Assembly (NCBI GenBank): GCA_964642175.1
Contig: CAZXOK010000007.1
Span: 62,001-126,000, forward strand
Source: JANQGG01 sp964642175
Lineage (GTDB): Bacteria; Bacteroidota; Chlorobiia; Chlorobiales; Chloroherpetonaceae
DNA: 64,000 bases
Direction of reading: 5' to 3'
The notes under the pieces were generated by a model. It had not been told where the DNA came from, did not search any database, and was given only the letters and a program-made list of their open reading frames with translations. Below, one piece after another: positions 26,119 through 34,612 of the stretch. The stretch's first letter is position 1; each line of letters begins with the position of its first letter. The translations under genes and the position numbers were made by a program.

Positions 26119-26967
26119 CTAAAAATAATAGATTAACGCAATGATGATATTGATAAATATAACCATCGTTATCGACTGCACCACGGCCTGTATGGTACGC
26201 TGCGGCACTTCGGTAGTGGCATACCGGACATTTAACCCCTGGTAACTTGCAATAACGGCAATAAAAAACCCGAATAACAACGACTTAACCACCGAGATCA
26301 AAATATCGGTTAGTGTGAGCTTGGCTAACAGCTTTGAAAAAAACACGTTAAAGTCGATTGGGTAAAACCACGATGAGACCAGCCACCCGCCAAGCAGACC
26401 CGACACATTAAAATACACATTTAACACCAGCATCGAGACCACTACCCCGATCGTGCGCGGCAACACCAGGTAAGAGATCGGTGAAAGGCCAATGGATTTC
26501 AACGCATCAATTTCAAGATTTACCCGCATGTTCCCCAGTTCGGTAGCAATGGCATTTCCGGAACGTGCAATAATAATAAAGGCCGTTATGAGGCTCGAGA
26601 GCTCGCGGGTGATAACAGCGACAAGAATACCATATAACAGGTCGCTTTGCCCAAAATTGGACAACAATGAATAGCCTTCCAGGATAATTAACCCGCCAAT
26701 GGCTGCCGAGATGAGAACAATAAGCGAAAGCGCCTGGTAACCGGTAAAGAGCACCTGGCGCATCAGAACCATGTATCCGACCTGTTTTTCTTGGTAAAAG
26801 ACCAAAAATCCTACCAACACACGTTTGAGAAATTGCAAAAACTGTTGTTGATGCTTTACCCAGATAACAATACCATCACCTATGTTTTGCGCCAGCGCAC
26901 TGATCATGTAGACCCTTTCAACACGAATTGAGTAACGGGAGGGATAGGATGCGATTTTAATCTTCAA
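26119..26967 (-). CDS. MlaE-type permease of an MCE lipid transport system
   Basis: 282 residues, or 262 if the Met at 26907 is used (MISALAQNIGDG), which looks more like other MlaE proteins. About five or six hydrophobic segments are visible. The conserved cytoplasmic loop 'RSGNAIATELGNMRVNLEIDAL' is the MlaE hallmark that contacts the ATPase. It is an inner-membrane component moving phospholipids with MlaF and MlaD. First gene of the mlaE-F-D-TPR lipoprotein unit. Confidence 0.9.
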   Translation of the reverse strand: MKIKIASYPSRYSIRVERVYMISALAQNIGDGIVIWVKHQQQFLQFLKRVLVGFLVFYQEKQVGYMVLMRQVLFTGYQALSLIVLISAAIGGLIILEGYSLLSNFGQSDLLYGILVAVITRELSSLITAFIIIARSGNAIATELGNMRVNLEIDALKSIGLSPISYLVLPRTIGVVVSMLVLNVYFNVSGLLGGWLVSSWFYPIDFNVFFSKLLAKLTLTDILISVVKSLLFGFFIAVIASYQGLNVRYATTEVPQRTIQAVVQSITMVIFINIIIALIYYF

Positions 26968-27028
26968 ATAAATCCCTTTAAAAAACGCCTATTTTTGTGA
27001 AAGTATCAAAAAATATTCGGTAAAAATT

Positions 27029-27058
27029 TTGGTCGCGGTGGAATAGATTGTATATTTA
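27029..27058 (+). promoter_or_regulatory. Candidate promoter of the arginine operon
   Basis: TTG at 27029-27031, a 19-base spacer, then TATATTTA at 27051-27058: the Bacteroidota TTG-N19-TAnnTTTG pattern with one mismatch in the -7 box. Transcription should begin at about 27063-27066. The ATG at 27058 overlaps the -7 box and so would not be in the message. Confidence 0.55.
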
Positions 27059-27068
27059 TGCCTTTTAC

Positions 27069-27082
27069 TGAATATAAATTCA
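27069..27082 (+). promoter_or_regulatory. ArgR operator (ARG box)
   Basis: tgaatataaattca is a perfect match to the ARG box core TGAAT-WWWW-ATTCA with exact dyad arms. It lies immediately downstream of the predicted transcription start of argC, where bound ArgR would block initiation. The regulator itself (argR) is encoded in the same operon at 31497. Confidence 0.75.
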
Positions 27083-27093
27083 TTATTTCGCTC

Positions 27094-28122
27094 TTGAAGA
27101 AAACAGTTTCCATCATTGGTGCATCAGGGTATTCAGGCTCGGAGCTGACCCGGCTCTTGTACGACCATCCGGATGTGACCCTGCATCATCTCTATGCACA
27201 TGGCCAGGCCGGTAAGCATGTAACTGAGGTATATCCTTACCTGGAAGCCGATTTTATATACGAACAGTACAACGGCCAAACGGATTCGGATATTTACTTT
27301 CTGGCCCTCCCGCATGGCGAGGCCATAAAACTGGTGCCGGCTTTAAAAGCAGCCGGTAAAATGGTGATTGATTTATCTGGAGATCATAGAATTACATCCA
27401 CAGAACTGCATAAAGCTTATTACAAGTCCGAAAAACCCGCAGATGCCATCATGCAATACGGGATGCCGGAACTGTTTAAACCAGAGATACAGGCCACCCG
27501 GCATATCAGCAACCCGGGTTGCTATGCCACCAGTATTGTGCTGGGGCTTGCACCGATCCTGGGTAACGCGTCGCTGAAAAACAATGTTCAAAATATAACG
27601 GTTTTCGCCACGTCGGGCCTGTCGGGAGCCGGCCGAGCTTCAAAGGTCGAACTGTCTTACTCCGAAATGTCGGCCAACATGTGGGCTTATAAAGTTGGCA
27701 CCCATCAGCATTCACCCGAAATTATGCAGGCCTTTGGCTACCGGGTGGATCAATTGCCGTTCGGGTTTACCTTTGTGCCAACTGTTGCACCGTTCATGCG
27801 TGGGATTTATACCACCCTGAACCTGCAGCTTTCTGATGCCATGTCGCTTGAAAGCGCCCGTGAGCTTTACCAAAGCTTCTACAAGGATGCACCGTTTGTA
27901 AGGTTAAGAACAACACCACCCGAGATTCGGGCGGTTGCTCTTACCAATTATTGCGATATCCATGTTGGCCATGCCAGCCAACAGGGGTCATTGGTGGTGA
28001 TCACTGCCATTGATAACCTGCTGAAAGGCGCCGCAGGCCTGGCCATTCAAAATATGAATCTGATTTTAGGTATAGATGAACAAACCGGTTTAAAACCCGG
28101 CTATGTCGGCCCAATTCATTAA
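27094..28122 (+). CDS. argC: N-acetyl-gamma-glutamyl-phosphate reductase
   Basis: It reduces N-acetylglutamyl phosphate with NADPH, step three of arginine synthesis. The nucleotide loop is 'VSIIGASGYSGSEL', and the active-site Cys sits in 'HISNPGCYATS' (codon 155 if counted from the ATG at 27058). 'GLSGAGRASK' and the C-terminal 'NLLKGAAGLAIQNMN' are typical. I place the start at TTG 27094 (343 residues, M-KKTVSIIG), not at the ATG 27058. The ATG overlaps a candidate -7 box, and a perfect ARG box lies between the two starts; the extra 12 residues are also not usual for ArgC. The ATG remains an alternative. First gene of argC-J-B-F-R-G. Confidence 0.93.
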   Translation: MKKTVSIIGASGYSGSELTRLLYDHPDVTLHHLYAHGQAGKHVTEVYPYLEADFIYEQYNGQTDSDIYFLALPHGEAIKLVPALKAAGKMVIDLSGDHRITSTELHKAYYKSEKPADAIMQYGMPELFKPEIQATRHISNPGCYATSIVLGLAPILGNASLKNNVQNITVFATSGLSGAGRASKVELSYSEMSANMWAYKVGTHQHSPEIMQAFGYRVDQLPFGFTFVPTVAPFMRGIYTTLNLQLSDAMSLESARELYQSFYKDAPFVRLRTTPPEIRAVALTNYCDIHVGHASQQGSLVVITAIDNLLKGAAGLAIQNMNLILGIDEQTGLKPGYVGPIH

Positions 28123-28136
28123 CTCTTAGATCTTAT

Positions 28137-29435
28137 ATGGTTAATACCTTCATTTCTGCCATATCTGCTGAACAGGCGTTTCAGATCGCCACCGGCGAGC
28201 CCTTGCCTCAGCATGTCAAATGCCTGAACCAAAACCTGGATAACCAGCCTGTGCCGGTTGCCAAAGGATTTGAATTTTCGGGTGTCAATGCCGGGATCAA
28301 AAAAACCTATCCCGATCTCATGATGCTCAAATCCACCCCACCAGCCGTATCGGCCGGGGTGTTTACCACCAACCAGGTCAGAGCTGCGTGTGTGGATTAT
28401 AACGAGGCACTGGTAAAACAAGGCTCAAATATTGGCGCTATTGTCTGTAACTCAGGCAATGCCAATGCCTGCACCGGCAACCAGGGCAAAACCGATACCG
28501 AAACCACCGCACAGTTGGCTGCTGAGGCGCTAAAATTGCAAGATGCGTCTGTCTTTGTGGCTTCAACCGGTGTGATCGGTAAAAACCTGCCAATAGCGTT
28601 GATCAAATCCGGCATCAGTGAATCGGCGGCCCAGCTTAGCTCTTTAAGCCTGGATCGTGCTGCCGAAGCTATTATGACCACCGACACCTTCAGCAAATTT
28701 CTTTCGCTGGAAGTTGAGCTGGAAAACGGGCAAACGATTCACCTGAGCGCAATAGCAAAAGGCTCCGGCATGATCTGCCCCAACATGGCCACCATGCTTG
28801 GGTTTTTTGTAACCGATGCCTCTGTGAGCCAAAGCCTGCTGCAACAAACGCTTTCGGATCTCAACACCCAAACGTTTAATGCCATTTCGGTAGACGGCGA
28901 TACCAGCACCAACGATATGGCACTGCTCCTGGCCAACGGGGCTTCAGAGACCCCTGAACTTACAGCCGGTTCCGAGGATTACAACCGGTTTAGATCTGCC
29001 CTGCATTACCAGATGCTGGTGATGGCAAAATTAATTGTGTTGGATGGCGAAGGCGCTACCAAGTTTATTGAGCTGGATGTAAAAGGGGCCAAAACCCTGG
29101 GAGATGCCCGGCAGCATGCCCACACCATTGCCCATTCAAGCTTGTTTAAAACCGCTATGTTTGGCGAAGACGCCAACTGGGGCCGTATCCTGGCCGCTAT
29201 GGGTCGTGCCGGGGCCGCCATCGAGCCTGAAAAGGTTTCTATCAGCTTTAACGGCCTGCCCATTCTGAAACCCAATTACCAGGTGGTCTTTAAAGAAGAA
29301 GACGCCAAGAAACACCTGATGGATCGGGTGGTAAAGGTTCAGATCGATCTGGGCATGGGCCAGGCTTCAGCCCGGTTCTGGACCACCGACCTGAGCGATA
29401 AGTACATTCATATAAACGCCGATTACAGAACCTAA
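28137..29435 (+). CDS. argJ: Bifunctional glutamate N-acetyltransferase / ornithine acetyltransferase
   Basis: 432 residues. ArgJ transfers acetyl from N-acetylornithine to glutamate and so recycles the acetyl group. The protein is made as one chain and cuts itself before the nucleophilic Thr in 'AIMTTDTFSK'. Other family marks are 'FTTNQVRAACVDYNEALV', 'VCNSGNANACTG', 'VFVASTGVIG', 'GSGMICPNMATML' and 'GEDANWGRILAAMG'. Its presence implies that the ornithine route (ArgF on ornithine), not the acetylornithine carbamoyltransferase route, is used. It starts 14 bases after argC. Confidence 0.96.
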   Translation: MVNTFISAISAEQAFQIATGEPLPQHVKCLNQNLDNQPVPVAKGFEFSGVNAGIKKTYPDLMMLKSTPPAVSAGVFTTNQVRAACVDYNEALVKQGSNIGAIVCNSGNANACTGNQGKTDTETTAQLAAEALKLQDASVFVASTGVIGKNLPIALIKSGISESAAQLSSLSLDRAAEAIMTTDTFSKFLSLEVELENGQTIHLSAIAKGSGMICPNMATMLGFFVTDASVSQSLLQQTLSDLNTQTFNAISVDGDTSTNDMALLLANGASETPELTAGSEDYNRFRSALHYQMLVMAKLIVLDGEGATKFIELDVKGAKTLGDARQHAHTIAHSSLFKTAMFGEDANWGRILAAMGRAGAAIEPEKVSISFNGLPILKPNYQVVFKEEDAKKHLMDRVVKVQIDLGMGQASARFWTTDLSDKYIHINADYRT

Positions 29436-29467
29436 TTCATTTTATTTTAATATCTTAGACAGATATA

Positions 29468-30382
29468 ATGACTAAAAAAGACATCAAACCTATTGTGACA
29501 AGCAAGCAAGTTGCTATTGAAAAAGTCCTCATTGAAGCCCTTCCCTACATCCGGGAATTCGAAGGCAAAACCTTTGTGGTCAAGTATGGCGGCGCAGCCA
29601 TGACAGAGAAAGCCCTAAAATCGGCCTTTGCTCAAAATGCTACCCTGCTGCGAAAAGTGGGCATCAATGTGGTCCTTGTTCATGGCGGGGGCAAAGAAAT
29701 TACCGGGCTTGCCGATAAACTTGGCCTGGAAACCGAATTTATTCATGGCCGCCGTAAAACCACCCAGGAGATGGTGGATGTGGTTCAAATGACCCTTGCC
29801 GGTAAGCTTAACCAGGATATTGTTCGCCTGATCAGCCAGCATGGTGGTAAAGCTGTAGGTGTTTCGGGTTTTGATGCCGATTGTATTCAAGCCGCGCCCG
29901 TTAAAACCGCCAACCGCTCCGACCTGGGCTTTGTTGGTGAAGTGACCGATGTAAATACCAACTATATCCATCTGCTCTGCCAGGCCGGGCTGATTCCCGT
30001 GATTGCGCCTGTGGGATTTGACCATCGTGGAAATAAATACAACATCAATGCCGATGATGCCGCCAGCAGCATTGCCATTGCCCTGAAAGCTGAAAAGCTG
30101 ATTTATGTGAGCGATGTGGTCGGGATATACGACAACAAGAATATCCTGAAGACCGTCAAGAAAAAAGATGCAGCCGATCTTATCGAAAACGGTGTCATCA
30201 CCGGTGGTATGATCCCAAAAGTGCTTTCGGCGTTTAAAACCCTGGATGCCGGGGTGCATAAAGTCCACCTTATTGATGGCAGTTATGCCCATTCCCTGCT
30301 TCTGGAAATCTTTACCGACGACGGGGTTGGCACCCAGTTTGTGCTGGCCGACGACAAAGACTATTACACTATAACCGATTAA
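29468..30382 (+). CDS. argB: Acetylglutamate kinase
   Basis: 304 residues, amino-acid kinase fold. It phosphorylates N-acetylglutamate, the step usually inhibited by arginine. The phosphate-binding segments 'FVVKYGGAAM' and 'VVLVHGGGKEI' and the substrate loop 'FIHGRRKTTQEMVDVV' are present, as is 'NADDAASSIAIALKAEKLIYVSDV'. The roughly 25-residue N-terminal helix before the core (KKDIKPIVTSKQVAIEKVL) is the extension associated with arginine-sensitive hexameric enzymes, so feedback inhibition is likely. It lies in the operon 32 bases after argJ. Confidence 0.96.
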   Translation: MTKKDIKPIVTSKQVAIEKVLIEALPYIREFEGKTFVVKYGGAAMTEKALKSAFAQNATLLRKVGINVVLVHGGGKEITGLADKLGLETEFIHGRRKTTQEMVDVVQMTLAGKLNQDIVRLISQHGGKAVGVSGFDADCIQAAPVKTANRSDLGFVGEVTDVNTNYIHLLCQAGLIPVIAPVGFDHRGNKYNINADDAASSIAIALKAEKLIYVSDVVGIYDNKNILKTVKKKDAADLIENGVITGGMIPKVLSAFKTLDAGVHKVHLIDGSYAHSLLLEIFTDDGVGTQFVLADDKDYYTITD

Positions 30383-30394
30383 ACCCAACCAGCC

Positions 30395-31450
30395 GTGCAA
30401 TACAATTATCAAGTTGGCAATGTGAAATCACAACCCAAGAAAAAAAAACCAAAAAAAGTCCGCGACCTGGTCTCCATCACCGGCCTGACCCAGGATTTGA
30501 TCTATGAGCTGTTCGATTTTGGGCTCTTCTTGAAGCAAAACACCCTGATTGATAACGATGGAACAGAGATTTTTCCGCTTCAGGGTAAAACCGTGTCCAT
30601 GATCTTTGAAAAACCTTCCCTGCGAACCCGGGTTTCTTTTGAGCTTGGCATCTATGAACTTGGCGGGTACGCCGTTAGCCTTACGGGTGATAATATCGGG
30701 ATTGGCAAGCGAGAATCGGTGAAAGATATCGCGCAATTGCTCTCGCGCTACAACGATGCCATTATCGCAAGGCTCTACAGCCACCAGATGATGGAAGATC
30801 TGGCCAAATATGCCACGGTTCCTGTTATTAACGCCCTTACCGATCTCTCACATCCCTGCCAGGTGCTTACGGATGCCTTCACTTTGTATGAAAAACAACT
30901 CTGGTACGATGGGGTAAAAGTGGTGTTTGTGGGTGATGGTAACAATGTGGTGAATTCCTGGCTGGAACTGGCCGGAATTATACCGATGCATTTTGTACTG
31001 GCCTGCCCGGAAGGGTATGAACCCGATGAAAAGATCCTGAAAGCCGCACAGAAAAAAGGTATCAGCACCATTGAAATTCTGCACGATCCCAAAAAAGCGG
31101 TTCAGAATGCCGATGTTATTTACAGCGATGTGTGGGCCAGCATGGGTCAGGAATCGGAAAAAGACGCCCGCATGAAAGCCTTTGAAGGGTTCCAGGTCAA
31201 TGCCGATTTGCTCAGCCATGCCAAAGACAGCACCCGGATCATGCATTGTATGCCGGCCAAACGTGGTATGGAAATTACCGACGAGGTGCTTGACGGGCCG
31301 CAATCCATCATTCTGGATGAAGCCGAAAACCGCCTGCACTTACAAAAAGCACTTTTGGCAAAATTGCTCAACCGGGAGCTCTATAAAGATTTCGGGCTCA
31401 CCCACCGATTGTATAATGCGGCTCATAAATACGAATCTCAAAAAGCCTGA
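30395..31450 (+). CDS. argF: Ornithine carbamoyltransferase
   Basis: 351 residues from GTG 30395, 12 bases after argB. It makes citrulline from ornithine and carbamoyl phosphate. The carbamoyl phosphate loop is 'EKPSLRTRVSFE', followed by 'DLSHPCQVLTDA', 'DVWASMGQE' and the ornithine/cluster motif 'HCMPAKRGMEITDEV'. The last motif fits ornithine rather than acetylornithine carbamoyltransferase. The N-terminus carries a Lys-rich stretch ('QPKKKKPKKVRD') before the usual start of the fold; a later start is not excluded but no ATG is available. Confidence 0.93.
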   Translation: MQYNYQVGNVKSQPKKKKPKKVRDLVSITGLTQDLIYELFDFGLFLKQNTLIDNDGTEIFPLQGKTVSMIFEKPSLRTRVSFELGIYELGGYAVSLTGDNIGIGKRESVKDIAQLLSRYNDAIIARLYSHQMMEDLAKYATVPVINALTDLSHPCQVLTDAFTLYEKQLWYDGVKVVFVGDGNNVVNSWLELAGIIPMHFVLACPEGYEPDEKILKAAQKKGISTIEILHDPKKAVQNADVIYSDVWASMGQESEKDARMKAFEGFQVNADLLSHAKDSTRIMHCMPAKRGMEITDEVLDGPQSIILDEAENRLHLQKALLAKLLNRELYKDFGLTHRLYNAAHKYESQKA

Positions 31451-31496
31451 GAGGCTTAAGCGATGTGAGTTATCCGAAACGATTCAATGATCAGGT

Positions 31497-31943
31497 ATGA
31501 CCAAGCAAGAACGCCATTTTAAAATTAAATCCCTGCTGGCTCGGTTTGAATTCAGCAATCAAACCGATTTGCTTGAAAAACTTCGTCTGGAGGGCGTTGA
31601 AGTAACTCAGGCTACGCTTTCGCGTGATTGTTCAGAAATGGGTGTGATCCGTATGCCTTCACCTGAAGGTTACAAACTGATCATAGATTACCCCAAGGAA
31701 GTTCAGGGCCTTCGCAACCTGATCGGGCTTGAAATACTGAGCGTGAAAGCCAATGAATCGATGATTGTAATTAAAACACTTCCCGGACGCGCTTCCGGGG
31801 TGGCTTCATTTTTAGATTCCTTTGAAAATTCGGATATTATCGGAACACTGGCTGGTGATGATACCGTATTGGTGGTTCCATCATCCAATGCCACAACAAG
31901 CAATGTATTATCTTTTATTCAACATTCAATTTCTGAAAATTGA
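31497..31943 (+). CDS. argR: Arginine repressor
   Basis: 148 residues. The N-terminal winged helix (about 5-70) contains 'LEGVEVTQATLSRDCSEMGV', where 'QATLSRD' is the DNA-recognition core of ArgR. The C-terminal trimer/arginine-binding domain holds 'GRASGVASFLDSFENSDIIGTLAGDDTVLVV', with the GD-type arginine ligand motif. It should form arginine-bound hexamers and bind the ARG box found at 27069-27082 before argC, making the operon self-limiting. It sits between argF and argG, 46 and 16 bases away. Confidence 0.94.
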   Translation: MTKQERHFKIKSLLARFEFSNQTDLLEKLRLEGVEVTQATLSRDCSEMGVIRMPSPEGYKLIIDYPKEVQGLRNLIGLEILSVKANESMIVIKTLPGRASGVASFLDSFENSDIIGTLAGDDTVLVVPSSNATTSNVLSFIQHSISEN

Positions 31944-31959
31944 TCAATCTTAGTGTCTA

Positions 31960-33231
31960 ATGGGTTCAACAAAACTTGAAAAAATTGCAGTTGCATACTC
32001 GGGAGGTTTAGATACCTCGGTTATGATTAAATGGTTGTCTGAAAAGTACAACGCCGAAATTGTAGCCGTAACCGGAAATTTAGGACAGAAAAAAGAAATA
32101 GAAAACCTGGAAGAAAAAGCCATTAAAACCGGTGCCAGCAGTTTCCATTTTCTGGATTTAAGGAAAGAATTTGTCAATTCCTATATCTGGCCAGCCTTAA
32201 AAGCCGGTGCGCTCTACGAAGGTATTTACCCGATGGCCACAGCTTTGGGGCGCCCGCTTCTGGCAAAAGCCCTTGTGGAAGTAGCTTTAAAAGAAAACTG
32301 CACGGCGCTTTCGCACGGTTGTACCGGAAAAGGCAACGACCAGGTACGTTTTGAAGTGGCCTTCGCTACCCTTGCCCCGGAACTGAAAGTCTTTGCGCCG
32401 CTTCGGGATTGGGAGTTCAAATCGAGGGAACAGGAAATTGCCTATGCCCAGGCCAACAATATCCCGGTAACAGCAACCAAGGATAATCCTTACTCCATCG
32501 ATGAAAACATCTGGGGCACCAGCATTGAATGTGGTGAGCTTGAAGATCCCATGAACCCGGCTCCCGAAGATGCCTTCCAAAGCACGGTTTCCCCGGAAAA
32601 AGCTCCCGATGAGCCTGAGATCATTGATATTGAATTTATCCAGGGGGCACCGGTCGGATTAAATTTTGAGAACATGGATGGCCTGGAACTGATCGAAAAG
32701 CTCAATCGCATCGCCGGTAAGCATGGCGTCGGTCGTATGGACATGGTAGAAAACCGTTTGGTGGGGATTAAATCGCGTGAAATCTATGAGGCACCTGCAG
32801 CCTGCGTGCTTCACTTTGCTCACAAAGAACTTGAACGCTTAACGCTTGAAAAATCTGTATTCCAGTACAAGCAACAAATTGAGATTGATTACGCCAACCT
32901 GATCTATAACGGCCAGTGGTTCTCACCCATGCGTTCAGCCTTTGATGCCTTTGTAAATGAAACTCAGAAACCTGTAACAGGTGTGGTTAAGCTTAAATTG
33001 TATAAAGGCAACATTATCCTGCAGGGTCGCAAATCGCCACATTCCTTATACAACGAAAACCTGGCCACCTATACCGAAGCTGATACCTTTAACCATAAGG
33101 CCTCGGAAGGCTTTATCCATATTTACGGATTAGGACTGAAAACATTCAGCCAGTCGCTTGAGCGTAATATGCCCAAGAAAAAATCTATTTCCGTAAAAAC
33201 ATCCGAAGCCAAAAAAGTGGTCTTTAAGTAA
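31960..33231 (+). CDS. argG: Argininosuccinate synthase
   Basis: 423 residues. It joins citrulline and aspartate at the cost of ATP. The ATP pyrophosphatase P-loop is 'IAVAYSGGLDTSVMIKWL', and 'SHGCTGKGNDQVRFE' and 'SIDENIWGTSIECGELEDP' are class motifs. The spacing and the long C-terminal helix fit the class that includes many Bacteroidota enzymes. Last gene of the argC-J-B-F-R-G unit, closed by a strong terminator 30 bases later. argH, the next pathway step, is 11.6 kb away. Confidence 0.96.
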   Translation: MGSTKLEKIAVAYSGGLDTSVMIKWLSEKYNAEIVAVTGNLGQKKEIENLEEKAIKTGASSFHFLDLRKEFVNSYIWPALKAGALYEGIYPMATALGRPLLAKALVEVALKENCTALSHGCTGKGNDQVRFEVAFATLAPELKVFAPLRDWEFKSREQEIAYAQANNIPVTATKDNPYSIDENIWGTSIECGELEDPMNPAPEDAFQSTVSPEKAPDEPEIIDIEFIQGAPVGLNFENMDGLELIEKLNRIAGKHGVGRMDMVENRLVGIKSREIYEAPAACVLHFAHKELERLTLEKSVFQYKQQIEIDYANLIYNGQWFSPMRSAFDAFVNETQKPVTGVVKLKLYKGNIILQGRKSPHSLYNENLATYTEADTFNHKASEGFIHIYGLGLKTFSQSLERNMPKKKSISVKTSEAKKVVFK

Positions 33232-33260
33232 CACGGCTTTCAGATCTTACTAAAAACAGA

Positions 33261-33291
33261 AAAGGACAGCCAAAAGCTGTCCTTTTTTATA
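33261..33291 (+). terminator. Terminator of the arginine operon
   Basis: A 10-bp perfect stem aaaggacagc / gctgtccttt (33261-33270, 33276-33285) with a 5-base loop, followed by T residues (ttttttat overlapping the stem end). It can also serve the convergent TPR gene in the other direction. Confidence 0.92.
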
Positions 33292-33317
33292 TCATACGAT
33301 GAAAAAATCCGGCATTA

Positions 33318-33809
33318 TCAGGCGGCAGCGTTGCTTTGTTTGTAGCGACGTTTCAACTGACGGTTTAACATTTCAGAAAGGATCGGATCAAATCGCCGTA
33401 GGATTTTGGTTTGCTTCCAGGCTTCGGCACGCATGCCAAGCACGTCTGAGATCACCCCAAGATTATAATGCGCCTGAATATGGTCGGGGTTACAGGAAAT
33501 GGCTTTTTTAAATAAATCGTAAGCTTCATCATACTGACCTAATGAGCCAAAAGCCACCCCCATCTCATGATAAGCATCGGCGTTTTCAGGGTTTCGCTTA
33601 ATTACTTCCTGCCAGGCCTCAATGGCCAGGTCTGTTTCACCTTTTTCATAATACAGAGCCCCAAGGTTGTACCAGGTGTTAATCTCGTCAGGATGTTTGT
33701 AGGTTTCCAGGCGAAGCAATTCCAATTGTGACTCTTCATGAATTACCCGGGCAGGTAAGATGATCGGGCGCAACAAAAACATTCGGTAATTATTCTCAGT
33801 TATCTTCAT
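33318..33809 (-). CDS. TPR-repeat protein
   Basis: 163 residues with three consecutive tetratricopeptide repeats (about 45-145): 'NTWYNLGALYYEKGETDLAIEAWQEVI', 'ADAYHEMGVAFGSLGQYDEAYDLFKKAI' and 'IQAHYNLGVISDVLGMRAEAWKQTKIL'. There is no signal peptide, so it is cytoplasmic. TPR arrays bind protein partners; no partner can be named. It stands alone, convergent with the arginine operon. Confidence 0.8.
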   Translation of the reverse strand: MKITENNYRMFLLRPIILPARVIHEESQLELLRLETYKHPDEINTWYNLGALYYEKGETDLAIEAWQEVIKRNPENADAYHEMGVAFGSLGQYDEAYDLFKKAISCNPDHIQAHYNLGVISDVLGMRAEAWKQTKILRRFDPILSEMLNRQLKRRYKQSNAAA

Positions 33810-33986
33810 GATTCTTTTGATTTCATATTAACAAAAAAACGCTTTAGGATGGCTCTCTTACAAACCTGACCTTTTTTTTACACGCCCAATCTATCTTGCT
33901 GCGCTAACAGTTTTGTTAATATGAGCTAAGCTTTAAATAAATTCTTAAAACCAGGGCTTGTTTTTAGATAAACAAACATAAATCGT

Positions 33987-33994
33987 TACTTTTG
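33987..33994 (+). promoter_or_regulatory. Possible -7 promoter element upstream of crtZ
   Basis: TACTTTTG fits the TAnnTTTG -7 consensus exactly. The -33 TTG is not at the right distance (nearest TTG is 26 bases upstream at 33958), so this is a weak call. It lies about 120 bases before the crtZ ATG. Nothing else is seen in the 300 bases between the TPR gene and crtZ. Confidence 0.35.
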
Positions 33995-34112
33995 TGGGGT
34001 TGTATGGATCAAAACCCGGAAAAAAATAAATAAGATTTGGTGATGGAAACATTTTATCTCCTTAAGCCATTTAGCACTAAAGGCGTTTATTCACCTTAAA
34101 AACCAAATTTGT

Positions 34113-34562
34113 ATGTTTCAAATCGCCCCTCTTGTGTTTATTTACCTGCTCACCATAGCCATGATGGAACTTATTACCTGGGCCGTCCACAAATATGTGA
34201 TGCACGGTTTTTTGTGGGTACTGCATAAAGATCATCATGAAAACAACCACAAACGTTTTGAAAAAAACGATCTCTTTGCATTCATATTCGGCCTGCCTAC
34301 AGCATCTTTAATTATATTTGGCCTGCATTCCCATAACGATATTCTGGCTGCCATCGGCTTAGGCATTGCCACCTATGGGTTCATGTACTTTGTTCTGCAC
34401 GACCTGATCTTTCATAAACGCATCCCTTTTCTGCATATCCGGCCACAACATCCTTACCTGATCCGGCTTACCCGGGCTCATGTTGCTCATCATGTGGTGA
34501 AAGGTAAAGAAAACGAAGTGTCGATGGGCTTTTTATATGCCCCGAAAAAATATGCCCCGTAA
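34113..34562 (+). CDS. crtZ: Beta-carotene hydroxylase
   Basis: 149 residues, membrane di-iron hydroxylase adding 3-OH groups to the beta rings of carotenoids (zeaxanthin, or hydroxylated relatives). The histidine ligand clusters are complete: HKYVMHG, HKDHHE, HDLIFHKRI and HVAHH. Four hydrophobic segments surround them. The length is that of short bacterial CrtZ. No other carotenoid gene is in the window. It implies a pigmented organism, as is common in halophilic Bacteroidota and relatives. The following gene starts 50 bases later on the same strand. Confidence 0.9.
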   Translation: MFQIAPLVFIYLLTIAMMELITWAVHKYVMHGFLWVLHKDHHENNHKRFEKNDLFAFIFGLPTASLIIFGLHSHNDILAAIGLGIATYGFMYFVLHDLIFHKRIPFLHIRPQHPYLIRLTRAHVAHHVVKGKENEVSMGFLYAPKKYAP

Positions 34563-34612
34563 CTCTTTTATTTTTCAACCATTCTTCTACCTTAAGACAA
34601 ACCTTTGAATAA

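Noticed and set aside
29615..30412. 265-codon minus-strand ORF opposite argB
   Set aside because: It is the complement of a well-supported argB with all kinase motifs; the antisense protein has no recognisable features.
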